Assembly: GCA_004552195.1 (NCBI GenBank)
Contig: SFPC01000036.1
Location: forward strand, 1-17,199
Length of the DNA stretch: 17,199 nt
Direction of reading: 5' to 3'
From: Bacteroidales bacterium
GTDB lineage: Bacteria > Bacteroidota > Bacteroidia > Bacteroidales > Bacteroidaceae
The translations under genes were made by a program, and so were the position numbers. The notes below the pieces were generated by a model that had not been told where the DNA came from, made no database searches, and saw nothing but the letters and a program-made list of their open reading frames with translations. Shown piece by piece: positions 8,935 to 17,107 of this stretch (its first letter is position 1; each line of letters starts with the position of its first letter).

Positions 8935-9151
8935 GGTTATAAGGTTAGGGTCGCTTCGCTCCCTGGTTATAAGGTTATTGCTGAAGTTAGGAGATTTTTG
9001 GTTATGAGGTTATGAGGTTATAAGATTACTATTTAAGCGGGCGATGTTCAAGCGTTACAACAGTAACTTTATAACCTTATAACCCCATAACCTGATTATC
9101 CGAGTTACGCAGTAACTTTTTAACCTCATAACCTTATCCCTCATAACCTAC
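8935..9151. repeat. Array of 8-bp GGTTATRA units, forward then inverted
   Basis: The addA-addB gap is filled with an octamer unit. Forward clusters begin at 8935 (GGTTATAA GGTTAGGG), 8965 (GGTTATAA GGTTATTG) and 9000 (GGTTATGA, GGTTATGA, GGTTATAA, then GATTAC). After about 30 bp the complement takes over: TTATAACC and CATAACC units at 9069-9092 and 9120-9148. The inverted part is built from two copies of a 50-bp block starting at 9054 and 9104, each opening with a GTTAC-(3-4 nt)-GTAAC palindrome. The forward and inverted clusters could pair in RNA or single-stranded DNA into a long hairpin. Function is unknown: a spreading intergenic repeat, an mRNA stabiliser or a recombination-related site are all possible. 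Confidence 0.85.
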
Positions 9152-9169
9152 GAAACTATACTACAAACC

Positions 9170-11926
9170 ATGAAATCATTTCTCGAACTGGTAGCCGGCG
9201 ATTTGCGCCGCCGTTTTGGCAACGACCTCAGCCACACCGTGGTGGTGTTCCCCAACAAACGCGCCAGCTTGTTCTTCAACGAATATCTCCTGCCGCCCGA
9301 CGGTTCGCCCGTCTGGGCACCCCGCTACCTGACCATCAGCGAGCTTTTCCTTTCTCTTTCCGACAAACGGCTGGCCGACCCCATCGATACGGTGTGCCGC
9401 CTCTACCACCACTTTGTGCGCCTGACGGGCAGCAAGGAGTCGCTCGACTTTTTCTACGGTTGGGGAGAGCGGCTGCTGTCCGACTTCGACGATGTGGACA
9501 AGAGCCGGGCCGACGCGCGCAAGGTGTTCCGCGACCTGCGCGACTACGGCAGCCTGGAAAGTTTCGACTACCTCACGCCGGAACAGATCGAGCAGCTGCA
9601 ACGCTTCCTCAACGACTTTTCCAAGGACAAGCTGACCCACCTGCGACAGAACTTCAACCGGCTGTGGGAAAACCTCTTCGCGATTTACGAGGCATTGTCG
9701 GCGGACCTGGCCTCCACGGGCGAGGCGTACGAGGGCCGACTCTACCGCGAAGTGGCCGAAGCCCTGGAGCAAGGCACCATTGCCCTGCCCGACAGCATGG
9801 AGCACGTGGCCTTTGTGGGCTTCAATGTCATCGACAAGGTGGAACAGACGCTCTTCCTCACCCTGCAACAGCAGCAGAAGGCGTTGTTCTATTGGGACTA
9901 CGACACGAGCTATGTCAGCCCGGACGGCGGCAGCCATTCCGAAGCGGGCTTGTTCCTGCAAGAGAACCTCCGTATGTTTCCCAACGCCCTGGGCGAGGAC
10001 CAAGAGCTCTTCAGCAATTTCCTGCACGACCGCGACCACCGCTCCATCCACTTCGCATCGGCTCCCACCGACATGGCCCAGGCGCAATATGTGGCGACAT
10101 GGTTGCAGAACCCCGCCTATTTCGACCCGGCGCAGGCGAAGCGCACGGCCATCGTGCTTTGCAACGAGAACCTGCTCCAGCCCGTGCTCCATTCGTTGCC
10201 GCCCTCGGTACGCAATGTGAACGTGACGAAGGGGTTCCCCCTGCACCACACACCGGCTTACACCTGTGTGGAGAACGGAATGGAGCGGATTGTGGCGGAG
10301 ATGGACCGTCAGGCAGCCGCCCACGCTGCCGGACCGGACGGCGACAAGCCTTTCGTACTGCCCACAGGCCGGGAGAATGTGCCCTACCTGGAACAGCTCT
10401 GCGAAGCCGTCAAGGCGCAGGCGCAGGAGGTCGGGCAGAGCGCCGAGGGCGATGAACTGCTGCGCAACCTCTACGCCGAGGCTTTCTTCCGTGCCTACAC
10501 CGTGCTCAACCGTTTTGTGCTCCTGTTGCAGGACGGCAAGCTGCCCGTGATGCAGTCCACGCTGTTCCGGCTTATCCGCCAGGTGCTGCGCACGGTGTCG
10601 GTGCCGTTCCACGGCGAGCCGGCTGTGGGGTTGCAGGTTATGGGTGTGCTCGAAACGCGCTGCCTGGATTTCGACCACGTGCTCATGCTCTCGGTAGGCG
10701 AGGGCATCCTGCCGCAACGCTCGGGCGACGCATCCTTCATCCCCTTCCTCATCCGCAAACAACACCGGCTCACCACCCCCGACCGTCAGGTGGCGGTCTA
10801 TGCCTACTACTTCCACCGGTTGCTCCAGCGCGCCCGCCATGTCCACCTGGTCTACAACGCTTCGACCGAGGGAACGCAGCGGGGCGAGATGTCGCGCTTC
10901 ATGCGTGCCCTGCTGGTGGAACACAACGAACGGCTCCACATCCGCCACCTCCGTCTGGAGAGTTCGCCGCGCACGGTGAACATCGAGGTCAGTGAGGGTA
11001 GGGCCGACGATGCGGACCGCCCGCTCTTCACACAGCTTTCGCCCTCGGCCTTGAAATATTACTTCAAGTGTCCCTTGCAGTTCTACTATCATTACGTGAA
11101 ACGGCTGCGCACGCCGCAGGACCAGGACCCGATCATCAACGCCAACGACTTCGGCTCGGTGTTCCACCTCACGGCTGAACGGCTCATGCTCGACGTGTTC
11201 AACGGCGAAACGCGCGACATCACGCCCCAGCGTCTGCAACATTTCCTGAAGGAGAACTCCGCGCACACCTTGCAGCAAATGGTGCGGCAGGCTTTTGCCG
11301 ACAACGGACTGCAAGGGGTGGCCATCACGGAGAAGGCGGTGATGCAATATGTCAAGCAACTGCTGCGCTACGAGGCGGGCACGCTGACGGCCGAGGGTAC
11401 AGCGCCGGCCACTTCGTTCCGGGTGCTCGACGCGGAACGGACTTCGGAAATCATGCTCGACGTGCCGTTCCGTGGCGGCACCGTGCCTTTCCGCCTCTTC
11501 GGCGACATTGACCGCCGCGACGAGGCGGTGCTGCCCGACGGCTCGCGCTGTATGCGCATCGTGGACTACAAAACGGGACGCAAGCACGACAAGGATAGCT
11601 ACGCGCTGGATGATTTCTTCTCGGCAGAAAAGGAATATCCCGAAAACCCGCTCCAGACTTTCGTCTACTCGCTAATGTGGTCGCGCCGTACGGATTTGCC
11701 TGTCGTGCCGATGCTCTACTACATCCCGAGCATGACATCGAAGGATTTCTCGCCCTATGTCTGCATCGACAAGGAGCCGGTGATGCGCTTCCAGGACATA
11801 GCCCACGATTTCGAACGCAAGCTCTGCGACACGCTGGCGGACATCATCGACCCGGCCAAGCCGTTTCCGCCCACGGAGAACGAGGACTACTGCAAATACT
11901 GCGACTACCGAGGACTGTGCCATTAA
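9170..11926 (+). CDS. addB: AddB-like PD-(D/E)XK nuclease, partner of AddA
   Basis: The second subunit of the end-processing complex has 918 residues. The N-terminal half is an inactivated helicase-like fold: it opens with VVVFPNKRASLFFNEYL and lacks the Walker A GxGKT that Bacillus AddB has. Later helicase-like pieces remain, such as FDHVLMLSVGEGILPQ and TTPDRQVAVYAYYF. The C-terminal nuclease starts at LSPSALKYYFKCPLQFYYHYV. Likely active-site residues are H666 (GSVFHLTAERL), D779/D781 (FGDIDRR) and D799-Y-K801 (IVDYKTG). C634 with C908-x2-C911-x5-C917 matches the four cysteines that hold the 4Fe-4S cluster of AddB. The ATG at 9170 gives the expected PNKRA-type start. The gene lies downstream of addA, presumably on the same transcript unless the repeat gap carries its own promoter. 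Confidence 0.92.
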   Translation: MKSFLELVAGDLRRRFGNDLSHTVVVFPNKRASLFFNEYLLPPDGSPVWAPRYLTISELFLSLSDKRLADPIDTVCRLYHHFVRLTGSKESLDFFYGWGERLLSDFDDVDKSRADARKVFRDLRDYGSLESFDYLTPEQIEQLQRFLNDFSKDKLTHLRQNFNRLWENLFAIYEALSADLASTGEAYEGRLYREVAEALEQGTIALPDSMEHVAFVGFNVIDKVEQTLFLTLQQQQKALFYWDYDTSYVSPDGGSHSEAGLFLQENLRMFPNALGEDQELFSNFLHDRDHRSIHFASAPTDMAQAQYVATWLQNPAYFDPAQAKRTAIVLCNENLLQPVLHSLPPSVRNVNVTKGFPLHHTPAYTCVENGMERIVAEMDRQAAAHAAGPDGDKPFVLPTGRENVPYLEQLCEAVKAQAQEVGQSAEGDELLRNLYAEAFFRAYTVLNRFVLLLQDGKLPVMQSTLFRLIRQVLRTVSVPFHGEPAVGLQVMGVLETRCLDFDHVLMLSVGEGILPQRSGDASFIPFLIRKQHRLTTPDRQVAVYAYYFHRLLQRARHVHLVYNASTEGTQRGEMSRFMRALLVEHNERLHIRHLRLESSPRTVNIEVSEGRADDADRPLFTQLSPSALKYYFKCPLQFYYHYVKRLRTPQDQDPIINANDFGSVFHLTAERLMLDVFNGETRDITPQRLQHFLKENSAHTLQQMVRQAFADNGLQGVAITEKAVMQYVKQLLRYEAGTLTAEGTAPATSFRVLDAERTSEIMLDVPFRGGTVPFRLFGDIDRRDEAVLPDGSRCMRIVDYKTGRKHDKDSYALDDFFSAEKEYPENPLQTFVYSLMWSRRTDLPVVPMLYYIPSMTSKDFSPYVCIDKEPVMRFQDIAHDFERKLCDTLADIIDPAKPFPPTENEDYCKYCDYRGLCH

Positions 11927-12004
11927 GCTCTGCGCACAGAAGTTTGTCAAAAAACTTGACATCACCGGCCCTGAAACTGACTTTTTCCCCACATAACCTT
12001 TCCC

Positions 12005-12670
12005 ATGTTCCAAATCATCCCCACCCCACTTTTCAAGGAAACCTGCCCCGCTTTCATCGGCGGAGCGATTGAGGCCTGCGTGGCCAACTCTCCCTCCTCG
12101 CCCGACCTTTGGACGGAAATCGAAGCCATGGTGGCACAGCTGCGCCACGACTTCACGCCCGACAGCATCAAACTGCGACCCGGCATCGCCGCCACCCGGG
12201 CGGCCTACAAGGCGGCAGGCAAAGACCCCAGCCGCTACCGTCCGGCCTGCGAGCAACTGGCGCGCCGCGTGTTGCAGGGCAAGGACCTCTACGCCGTCGA
12301 CACGATTGTGGACCTCGTCAACCTGGCCTCGCTCTTCAGCGGCTACTCCACGGCGGCACTGGATGCCGACCACATCGAGGGGACGCTGATTGAACTGGAC
12401 TTCGGACGGGAGGGCGAGCCCTACGAAGGTATCGGACGCGGCGTGCTCAACATCGAACACCTGCCCGTTTACCGCGATGCGGCCAAGGCTTTCGCCACGC
12501 CCACCAGCGACAGCGTACACACGAAACTAACTCCCGGAACGCGCCACCTGCTGGTGCTCATCAACGGCTACGACGGCAACCGCGAAGAGGTGGAACGCAC
12601 CATAGCGTTCACCGAGAAACTGCTCGAAAAATATGCCGCAGCCACGCACCTGGAGCACTGCATTTACTGA
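12005..12670 (+). CDS. B3/B4 tRNA-binding domain protein
   Basis: This 221-residue protein is a stand-alone version of the B3/B4 domain of the phenylalanyl-tRNA synthetase beta subunit (COG3382-like), where the domain edits misacylated tRNA. Visible family features are IKLRPGIAATRAAYKAAGKDPSRYRPACEQLARRVLQGK in the first half, VDLVNLASLFSGYSTAALDADHIEG (from about 102), and the C-terminal TSDSVHTKLTPGTRHLLVLINGYDG. No catalytic domain, signal peptide or membrane segment is present. A trans-editing role or amino-acid binding is plausible from the family, but substrates of the free-standing proteins are not established to my knowledge. The gap from addB is 78 bp, and the next gene starts only 27 bp downstream, which suggests co-transcription with the ATP-grasp/receiver protein. 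Confidence 0.85.
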   Translation: MFQIIPTPLFKETCPAFIGGAIEACVANSPSSPDLWTEIEAMVAQLRHDFTPDSIKLRPGIAATRAAYKAAGKDPSRYRPACEQLARRVLQGKDLYAVDTIVDLVNLASLFSGYSTAALDADHIEGTLIELDFGREGEPYEGIGRGVLNIEHLPVYRDAAKAFATPTSDSVHTKLTPGTRHLLVLINGYDGNREEVERTIAFTEKLLEKYAAATHLEHCIY

Positions 12671-12697
12671 AACATACGCTCATAAATCTCTTACCTG

Positions 12698-15661
12698 ATG
12701 ACTCCCTCACTCAACGAACTTGTACTGCGCGACACGCCCTATGCCGCACTGATGAACAAGCGTATTTTCAACGTGTTGCTCATCGCCACCAAATACGACG
12801 CCTTCATGCTGGAGGACGACGGCCGAGTGGACGAACAGATATTCAATGAGTACACTGCCCTCAACCTGCGCTATCCGCCGCGCTTCACACAGGTGACTAC
12901 GGAGGAGGAGGCGCTGTGCTGCCTGCAGGACCGCAACTTCGAGCTGGTCATCGTGATGCCCAACATGGCCGGACGCGACATCTTTGCGGCTGCCGGCAGC
13001 ATCAAGGCTCTCTATCCGCACATTCCCATCGTGGTGCTCACGCCTTTCTCCAAGGAGGTGAGCCGCAGGGTGGCGGGCGAGGACCTCTCGCACATCGACT
13101 ACGTGTTTTCCTGGCTCGGAAACTCGGAACTGCTGCTGGCCATCATCAAACTGATTGAGGACAAGCTGAACGCCCCCGACGACCTGCCATCGGTGGGCGT
13201 ACAAACCATCCTGCTGGTGGAGGACTCCATCCGCTTCTACTCCTCCGCCCTGCCCCACCTGTACCGTGTGGTGCTCGAACAGAGCCGGGAGTTCTCGAAG
13301 GAAGCCCTCAACGACCACCTGAAAATGCTGCGCATGAGAGGCCGCCCCAAAATCATGTTGGCACGCACTTACGAGGAGGCGGTGGACATTCTCCACACGT
13401 ACCCCGACAACATTCTGGGCGTGGTTTCGGACATGAGTTTCTCACGCGAAGGGCAGAAGGACCCGCTGGCGGGCTACCGCCTGGGCCAAGAGCTGCGGCG
13501 CATCAACCGCCACATCCCGCTCATCCTGGAGTCGAGCGAGGTGGAGAACGAACAATATGCCCGGAAACTGGGCGCGTCGTTCATTCCCAAACGCTCCAAA
13601 AGCTACCCGCAGGACCTGCAGGCGCAAATCATGCAACACTTCGGCTTCGGCGACTTCATCATTGACGACCCCGACACACATCAGGAGCTGCTGCGCATCA
13701 AGGACCTGAAGGATTTGCAGAAAAAGATTTTCCAAATTCCGGACAACGCCCTGCGCTACCACCTGTCGCACAACCATTTTTCGCGCTTCTTCTACTCACG
13801 CGCCATGTTCCCGCCCGCCGAAATCCTGAAGGCGCACGACGCCAACCAATACACCAACATGGACGAGGCGCGGCAGTTCATCTTCAACATCATCGTGCGC
13901 TACCGGAAAATGAAGAACGCCGGCGTGGTGGCCATCTACCAGAAGGAACGCTTCGACGAGTACAGCAACTTTGCCCGCATCGGCAACGGCTCGCTGGGCG
14001 GCAAGGGGCGAGGCCTGGCCTTTATGGGGACGCTCGTGAAGCGATATCCCACGCTCGTGACCGACAACTTCCACGTGGACATTCCCAAAACGGTGGTCAT
14101 CTGCACGGACATCTTCGACCAGTTCATGGAGCAGAACAACCTCTACCCCATTGCCCTGAGCGACGCGCCCGACGAGGAGATACTGCAAGCCTTCGAACAA
14201 GCCACCCTGCCCCACTCCCTGCTCGAAGACCTCATCAGCCTGTTCAAGGTGAGCAAAAACCCGCTCGCCGTGCGCTCGTCGAGCATCCTGGAGGACTCGC
14301 ACTACCAGCCATTCGCCGGCATCTATGCCACGTACATGATACCGCGCATCGATGATGAGCAGACGTCCATGCGCCTGGTACGCGCGGCCATCAAGGCGGT
14401 GTATGCCTCGGTGTTCTACCGCGACAGCAAGGCGTATCTCACGGCCACGCAAAACCTCATCGACCAGGAGAAGATGGCCGTCGTGCTGCAGGAGGTGGTG
14501 GGCAAGCCCCACGGCCAGGTGTTCTACCCCACGCTCTCCGGCGTGGCACGCTCGCTGAACTTTTACCCCATCGGCGACGAAAAGCCTGAGGAGGGCATTG
14601 CCAACATCGCCGTGGGACTGGGCAAATACATCGTTGACGGCGGACAGGCCCTGCGTTTCTCGCCCGCCCACCCTAAACACATCCTGCAACTGGGCAGCAC
14701 GGAAACGGCCCTGCGCGAAACGCAACGCGACTTCCTGGCCCTTGACCTGCAGAACCTCTCCGACCATTTCCAGACGGACGATGCCTTCAACCTCTGCCGC
14801 CTGCCGCTCTCTGCCCTGCCGCCCGACGACACCGCAGCACGCTATGTCATCTCCACCTACGACCTGCAGAACGGACGGCTCAACCCGGGCACTTACTGCA
14901 ACGGGCCGGGCCGGCGGCTGGCTACTTTCTCGGGCATTCTGCAAAGTGATGCCTTCCCCCTGGCGGACACCATCAAGCGGCTGCTCGAAATCGGTGCGGC
15001 GGAGATGGGGCGGCCCGTGGAAATTGAGTTTGCCATGCAAATCACGGGCGGCAAGGCGTGGTTCTACCTCTTGCAGATACGCCCCATCGTGGACCGTCTG
15101 GAGGAGGTGGCACCCGACTTCGACGCTCAGACCGCAGGCCGCCTGCTGCTGGGCAGCACTTCTGTGCTGGGCAACGGGCAGGTGGTCGACGTGCAGGACG
15201 TGGTCTACGTGAGGTCGGAGCACTTCGACCCCGCCCATAGCAAAGACATTGCGCGGGAACTGGACTTGCTAAACGAGCGGCTGCAGAACGAGGAAAAGGG
15301 CTATGTTCTGGTGGGACCGGGACGTTGGGGCAGCTCAGACCCTTGGCTGGGCATTCCCGTGAAGTGGCCGCAAATCAGCGGTGCGCGCATCATCGTGGAG
15401 TGCGGCCTGTCGGCTTACCGCATCGACCCCAGCCAGGGCACGCATTTCTTCCAGAACCTCACATCGCTCGGCGTGGGCTATTTCACCATCCGCCCCTATG
15501 CCGACGACGGTTCGTTCGACGAGGATTGGCTGAACGAACAGCCCGCCGTCTACGAAAGCCATTTCCTGCGGCAGGTACACTTCTCCGCTCCGCTGTGCAT
15601 ACAGATGGATGGCCGTCACGGGCGGGGCGGTGTGTGGTATCCGGCCGGTGCCGAAGCTTAG
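12698..15661 (+). CDS. Receiver-linked PPDK/PEP-synthase-type ATP-grasp protein
   Basis: This 987-residue protein would usually be labelled a PEP/pyruvate-binding protein. Residues about 20-140 resemble a response-regulator receiver that has lost its phosphoacceptor (ELVIVMPNMAGRDIF, Met where Asp is expected). A second receiver at about 168-320 keeps the acidic pair E175-D176 (ILLVEDS), a candidate phosphoacceptor D245 (VVSDMSF), ILESSE and a lysine in IPKRSK. The ATP-grasp domain runs from about 425, with the loop NGSLGGKGRGLAF (430-442) and R526 in LAVRSSSILEDS, to LLQIRPI near 791-797. The expected phosphohistidine swivelling domain (TGG...SH motif) and the PEP-binding barrel are absent. 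Instead a conserved-looking tail has VLVGPGRWGSSDPWLGIP and IDPSQGTHFFQNLTS with H916. It may be a regulated phosphotransferase or a nucleotide-sensing protein. It lies 27 bp after the B3/B4 gene. The domain reading is solid, the function open. Confidence 0.8.
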   Translation: MTPSLNELVLRDTPYAALMNKRIFNVLLIATKYDAFMLEDDGRVDEQIFNEYTALNLRYPPRFTQVTTEEEALCCLQDRNFELVIVMPNMAGRDIFAAAGSIKALYPHIPIVVLTPFSKEVSRRVAGEDLSHIDYVFSWLGNSELLLAIIKLIEDKLNAPDDLPSVGVQTILLVEDSIRFYSSALPHLYRVVLEQSREFSKEALNDHLKMLRMRGRPKIMLARTYEEAVDILHTYPDNILGVVSDMSFSREGQKDPLAGYRLGQELRRINRHIPLILESSEVENEQYARKLGASFIPKRSKSYPQDLQAQIMQHFGFGDFIIDDPDTHQELLRIKDLKDLQKKIFQIPDNALRYHLSHNHFSRFFYSRAMFPPAEILKAHDANQYTNMDEARQFIFNIIVRYRKMKNAGVVAIYQKERFDEYSNFARIGNGSLGGKGRGLAFMGTLVKRYPTLVTDNFHVDIPKTVVICTDIFDQFMEQNNLYPIALSDAPDEEILQAFEQATLPHSLLEDLISLFKVSKNPLAVRSSSILEDSHYQPFAGIYATYMIPRIDDEQTSMRLVRAAIKAVYASVFYRDSKAYLTATQNLIDQEKMAVVLQEVVGKPHGQVFYPTLSGVARSLNFYPIGDEKPEEGIANIAVGLGKYIVDGGQALRFSPAHPKHILQLGSTETALRETQRDFLALDLQNLSDHFQTDDAFNLCRLPLSALPPDDTAARYVISTYDLQNGRLNPGTYCNGPGRRLATFSGILQSDAFPLADTIKRLLEIGAAEMGRPVEIEFAMQITGGKAWFYLLQIRPIVDRLEEVAPDFDAQTAGRLLLGSTSVLGNGQVVDVQDVVYVRSEHFDPAHSKDIARELDLLNERLQNEEKGYVLVGPGRWGSSDPWLGIPVKWPQISGARIIVECGLSAYRIDPSQGTHFFQNLTSLGVGYFTIRPYADDGSFDEDWLNEQPAVYESHFLRQVHFSAPLCIQMDGRHGRGGVWYPAGAEA

Positions 15662-15670
15662 GCGGGTGGC

Positions 15671-15700
15671 GGAAAGTTCACACTGCTTTTTGACGTTTCC
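15671..15700. terminator. Weak hairpin between convergent genes
   Basis: GGAAA (15671-15675) pairs with TTTCC (15696-15700), with partial pairing continuing inward and a TTTTT run in the loop. It is the only structure in the 63-bp gap between the forward ATP-grasp gene and the reverse recombinase gene. The stem is short, so terminator function is doubtful. Confidence 0.2.
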
Positions 15701-15724
15701 TGTCTTTGTACATCAACAGCCGCA

Positions 15725-16942
15725 CTACTTGGCATGGATTCTCCGGATGATTTTACGGTTGGCCTGATTGATTTTTGACAGGTCGATGGAGTTCAGGTAT
15801 ATTTGGGTAGTGCGGTAGGAGTTATGGCCCATGGCCTCACTGATGATGGCGATGGAAAAATCCATGTTGCGTGCCATGCTGGCCCAGGAATGACGAGCCA
15901 CGTAGGTGGTAAGGGGTATTTTGAGGGCTATCATGGCACCAATTTTCTTCAAATAGCGATTTACCTTCTCCTGCATCAGCCGGTATTGACTGTACTCCGT
16001 GCCGTCGGCTCGGGAAATGATGGGTAGCATATAGGGAGTGCCGAACGTGAGCGGGGCGTAGCGGTTGACAATGTCCTGAAGCTCTTTCACCCACTCCACC
16101 TTCAGGAGTTGATGGGTCTTCTTACGACTATAACAAATGGTGCCGTGCTTGAGGTCGGACTTCTTGAGAAACGCCATGTCGACAAAGGGCATGCCGCGCA
16201 TGTAAAAACTGAACATGAACATATCACGCGCAAAAGAGAGCCGAGCGTCGGACGACAAATCCAACTGACCAATGGCTCGCAAACAGGCTTCGGGAATGGC
16301 GCGTTTGGTAGTCCGGACAAAAGAAAGCCGCACATGCTTAAAAAGGTGGCGGTGCGTGGCCACACCTTCGTCTACGGCTTTTCGATAGAGCGTTTGCAAG
16401 GTTCGGAGGTAGAAGCTCACGGTGTTGCGTTGCAAACCGCGCTCCAGGAGCCAGGCTTCGTAGTGTTCCATCATGTGGGCCGAGAGTTCCTCAAAGGTGA
16501 GGTCAATGCCCATACGGAAATCGCGAAACCGGCGGAAGGCATTGGTATAGGTGCGAGCGGTGCCCCATGATTGCATGGAACATTTGTGGTTTATCTGTTC
16601 CTGTAAGAAGGAGAAAACGGTTTTACACAAGGGCAATGCGGCAAAGTGTTGGGCCAGCTCGTCAAGGGTGTAGTCAGTTCCGGCTGCTTCAAGCCGATTG
16701 ATTACGCTTTGGCGCAAGGCCAAATCCTGACGCACCATGCCCCGAATTTGCAGCAACATGACACTGCGCTCCGGCCTGATTTCACGACAAAAGGTTTCTC
16801 GTTTGGCATTCCACTCATGGGCATATATATGATAAGGAGTGGAGAAATAACGCACAACGCGCTTGTGGATAACTTGGAAATAGAGACTGCCCTCCTTACC
16901 GGGAACGATGGATGGGCGAAACTTCAGTTTAATGGTTGCCAT
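15725..16942 (-). CDS. Tyrosine recombinase (phage-integrase family)
   Basis: This 405-residue site-specific recombinase has the Bacteroidetes layout. An N-terminal arm-binding-like region (about 1-90) is followed by a SAM-like core-binding domain (about 105-200, with TARTYTNAFRRFRDF and NTVSFYLRTLQTLYRKAV) and a catalytic domain. Catalytic residues are R249 (FYMRGMPFVD), a likely lysine at 274-275 (SRKKTHQ), R350 (TTYVARHSWAS), H373 (EAMGHNS) and the nucleophile Y382 (TTQIYLNS). The usual HxxR box reads Y347-V-A-R350, a substitution I recall in many Bacteroidetes integrases. It cuts and rejoins DNA through a phosphotyrosine link; the target is unknown. It may belong to an integrated element continuing right of the window, or act on nearby repeats as an invertase. 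No excisionase, relaxase or transfer gene is visible. The reverse-strand ATG at 16942 gives a natural start. Confidence 0.93.
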   Translation of the reverse strand: MATIKLKFRPSIVPGKEGSLYFQVIHKRVVRYFSTPYHIYAHEWNAKRETFCREIRPERSVMLLQIRGMVRQDLALRQSVINRLEAAGTDYTLDELAQHFAALPLCKTVFSFLQEQINHKCSMQSWGTARTYTNAFRRFRDFRMGIDLTFEELSAHMMEHYEAWLLERGLQRNTVSFYLRTLQTLYRKAVDEGVATHRHLFKHVRLSFVRTTKRAIPEACLRAIGQLDLSSDARLSFARDMFMFSFYMRGMPFVDMAFLKKSDLKHGTICYSRKKTHQLLKVEWVKELQDIVNRYAPLTFGTPYMLPIISRADGTEYSQYRLMQEKVNRYLKKIGAMIALKIPLTTYVARHSWASMARNMDFSIAIISEAMGHNSYRTTQIYLNSIDLSKINQANRKIIRRIHAK

Positions 16943-17107
16943 AATGAATTTGTAAATTAATTCAACTTTCGGAGGTTATACGTAGGAGTTTAAAATTAGC
17001 TTACTGAAGTTGCGGGAGTTGAATCACACCAACAAAAAAGCCACGGAGCAATTTGCCATTTACTACCCCGACAGCTGACCCTCCTTTATACGTTTTTTAT
17101 CCGAAAA

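Noticed and set aside
8935..9151. CRISPR array
   Set aside because: The units are 8 bp, tandem and without unique spacers, and no cas gene is present.
9176..11587. Very long reverse-strand ORF (803 codons) opposite addB
   Set aside because: It is a shadow of the GC-rich addB coding strand: the forward frame has clear nuclease and Fe-S motifs, while the reverse product shows no domain and a biased His/Val/Gln-rich composition.
11940..11975. AAGTTT/AAACTT and GTCAA/TTGAC pairings after addB as a terminator
   Set aside because: The stems are 5-6 AT-rich base pairs, mutually exclusive and not followed by a T-run.
13796..15238. Reverse-strand ORF of 480 codons inside the ATP-grasp/receiver gene
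   Set aside because: It lies wholly opposite a gene with recognisable domains and has no recognisable motif of its own.
16986..17078. Short forward reading frame ending LNHTNKKATEQFAIYYPDS
   Set aside because: It looks faintly protein-like but has no ATG, follows a stop codon at 16983 and is only about 30 codons. It could be a gene remnant, but I cannot support it.
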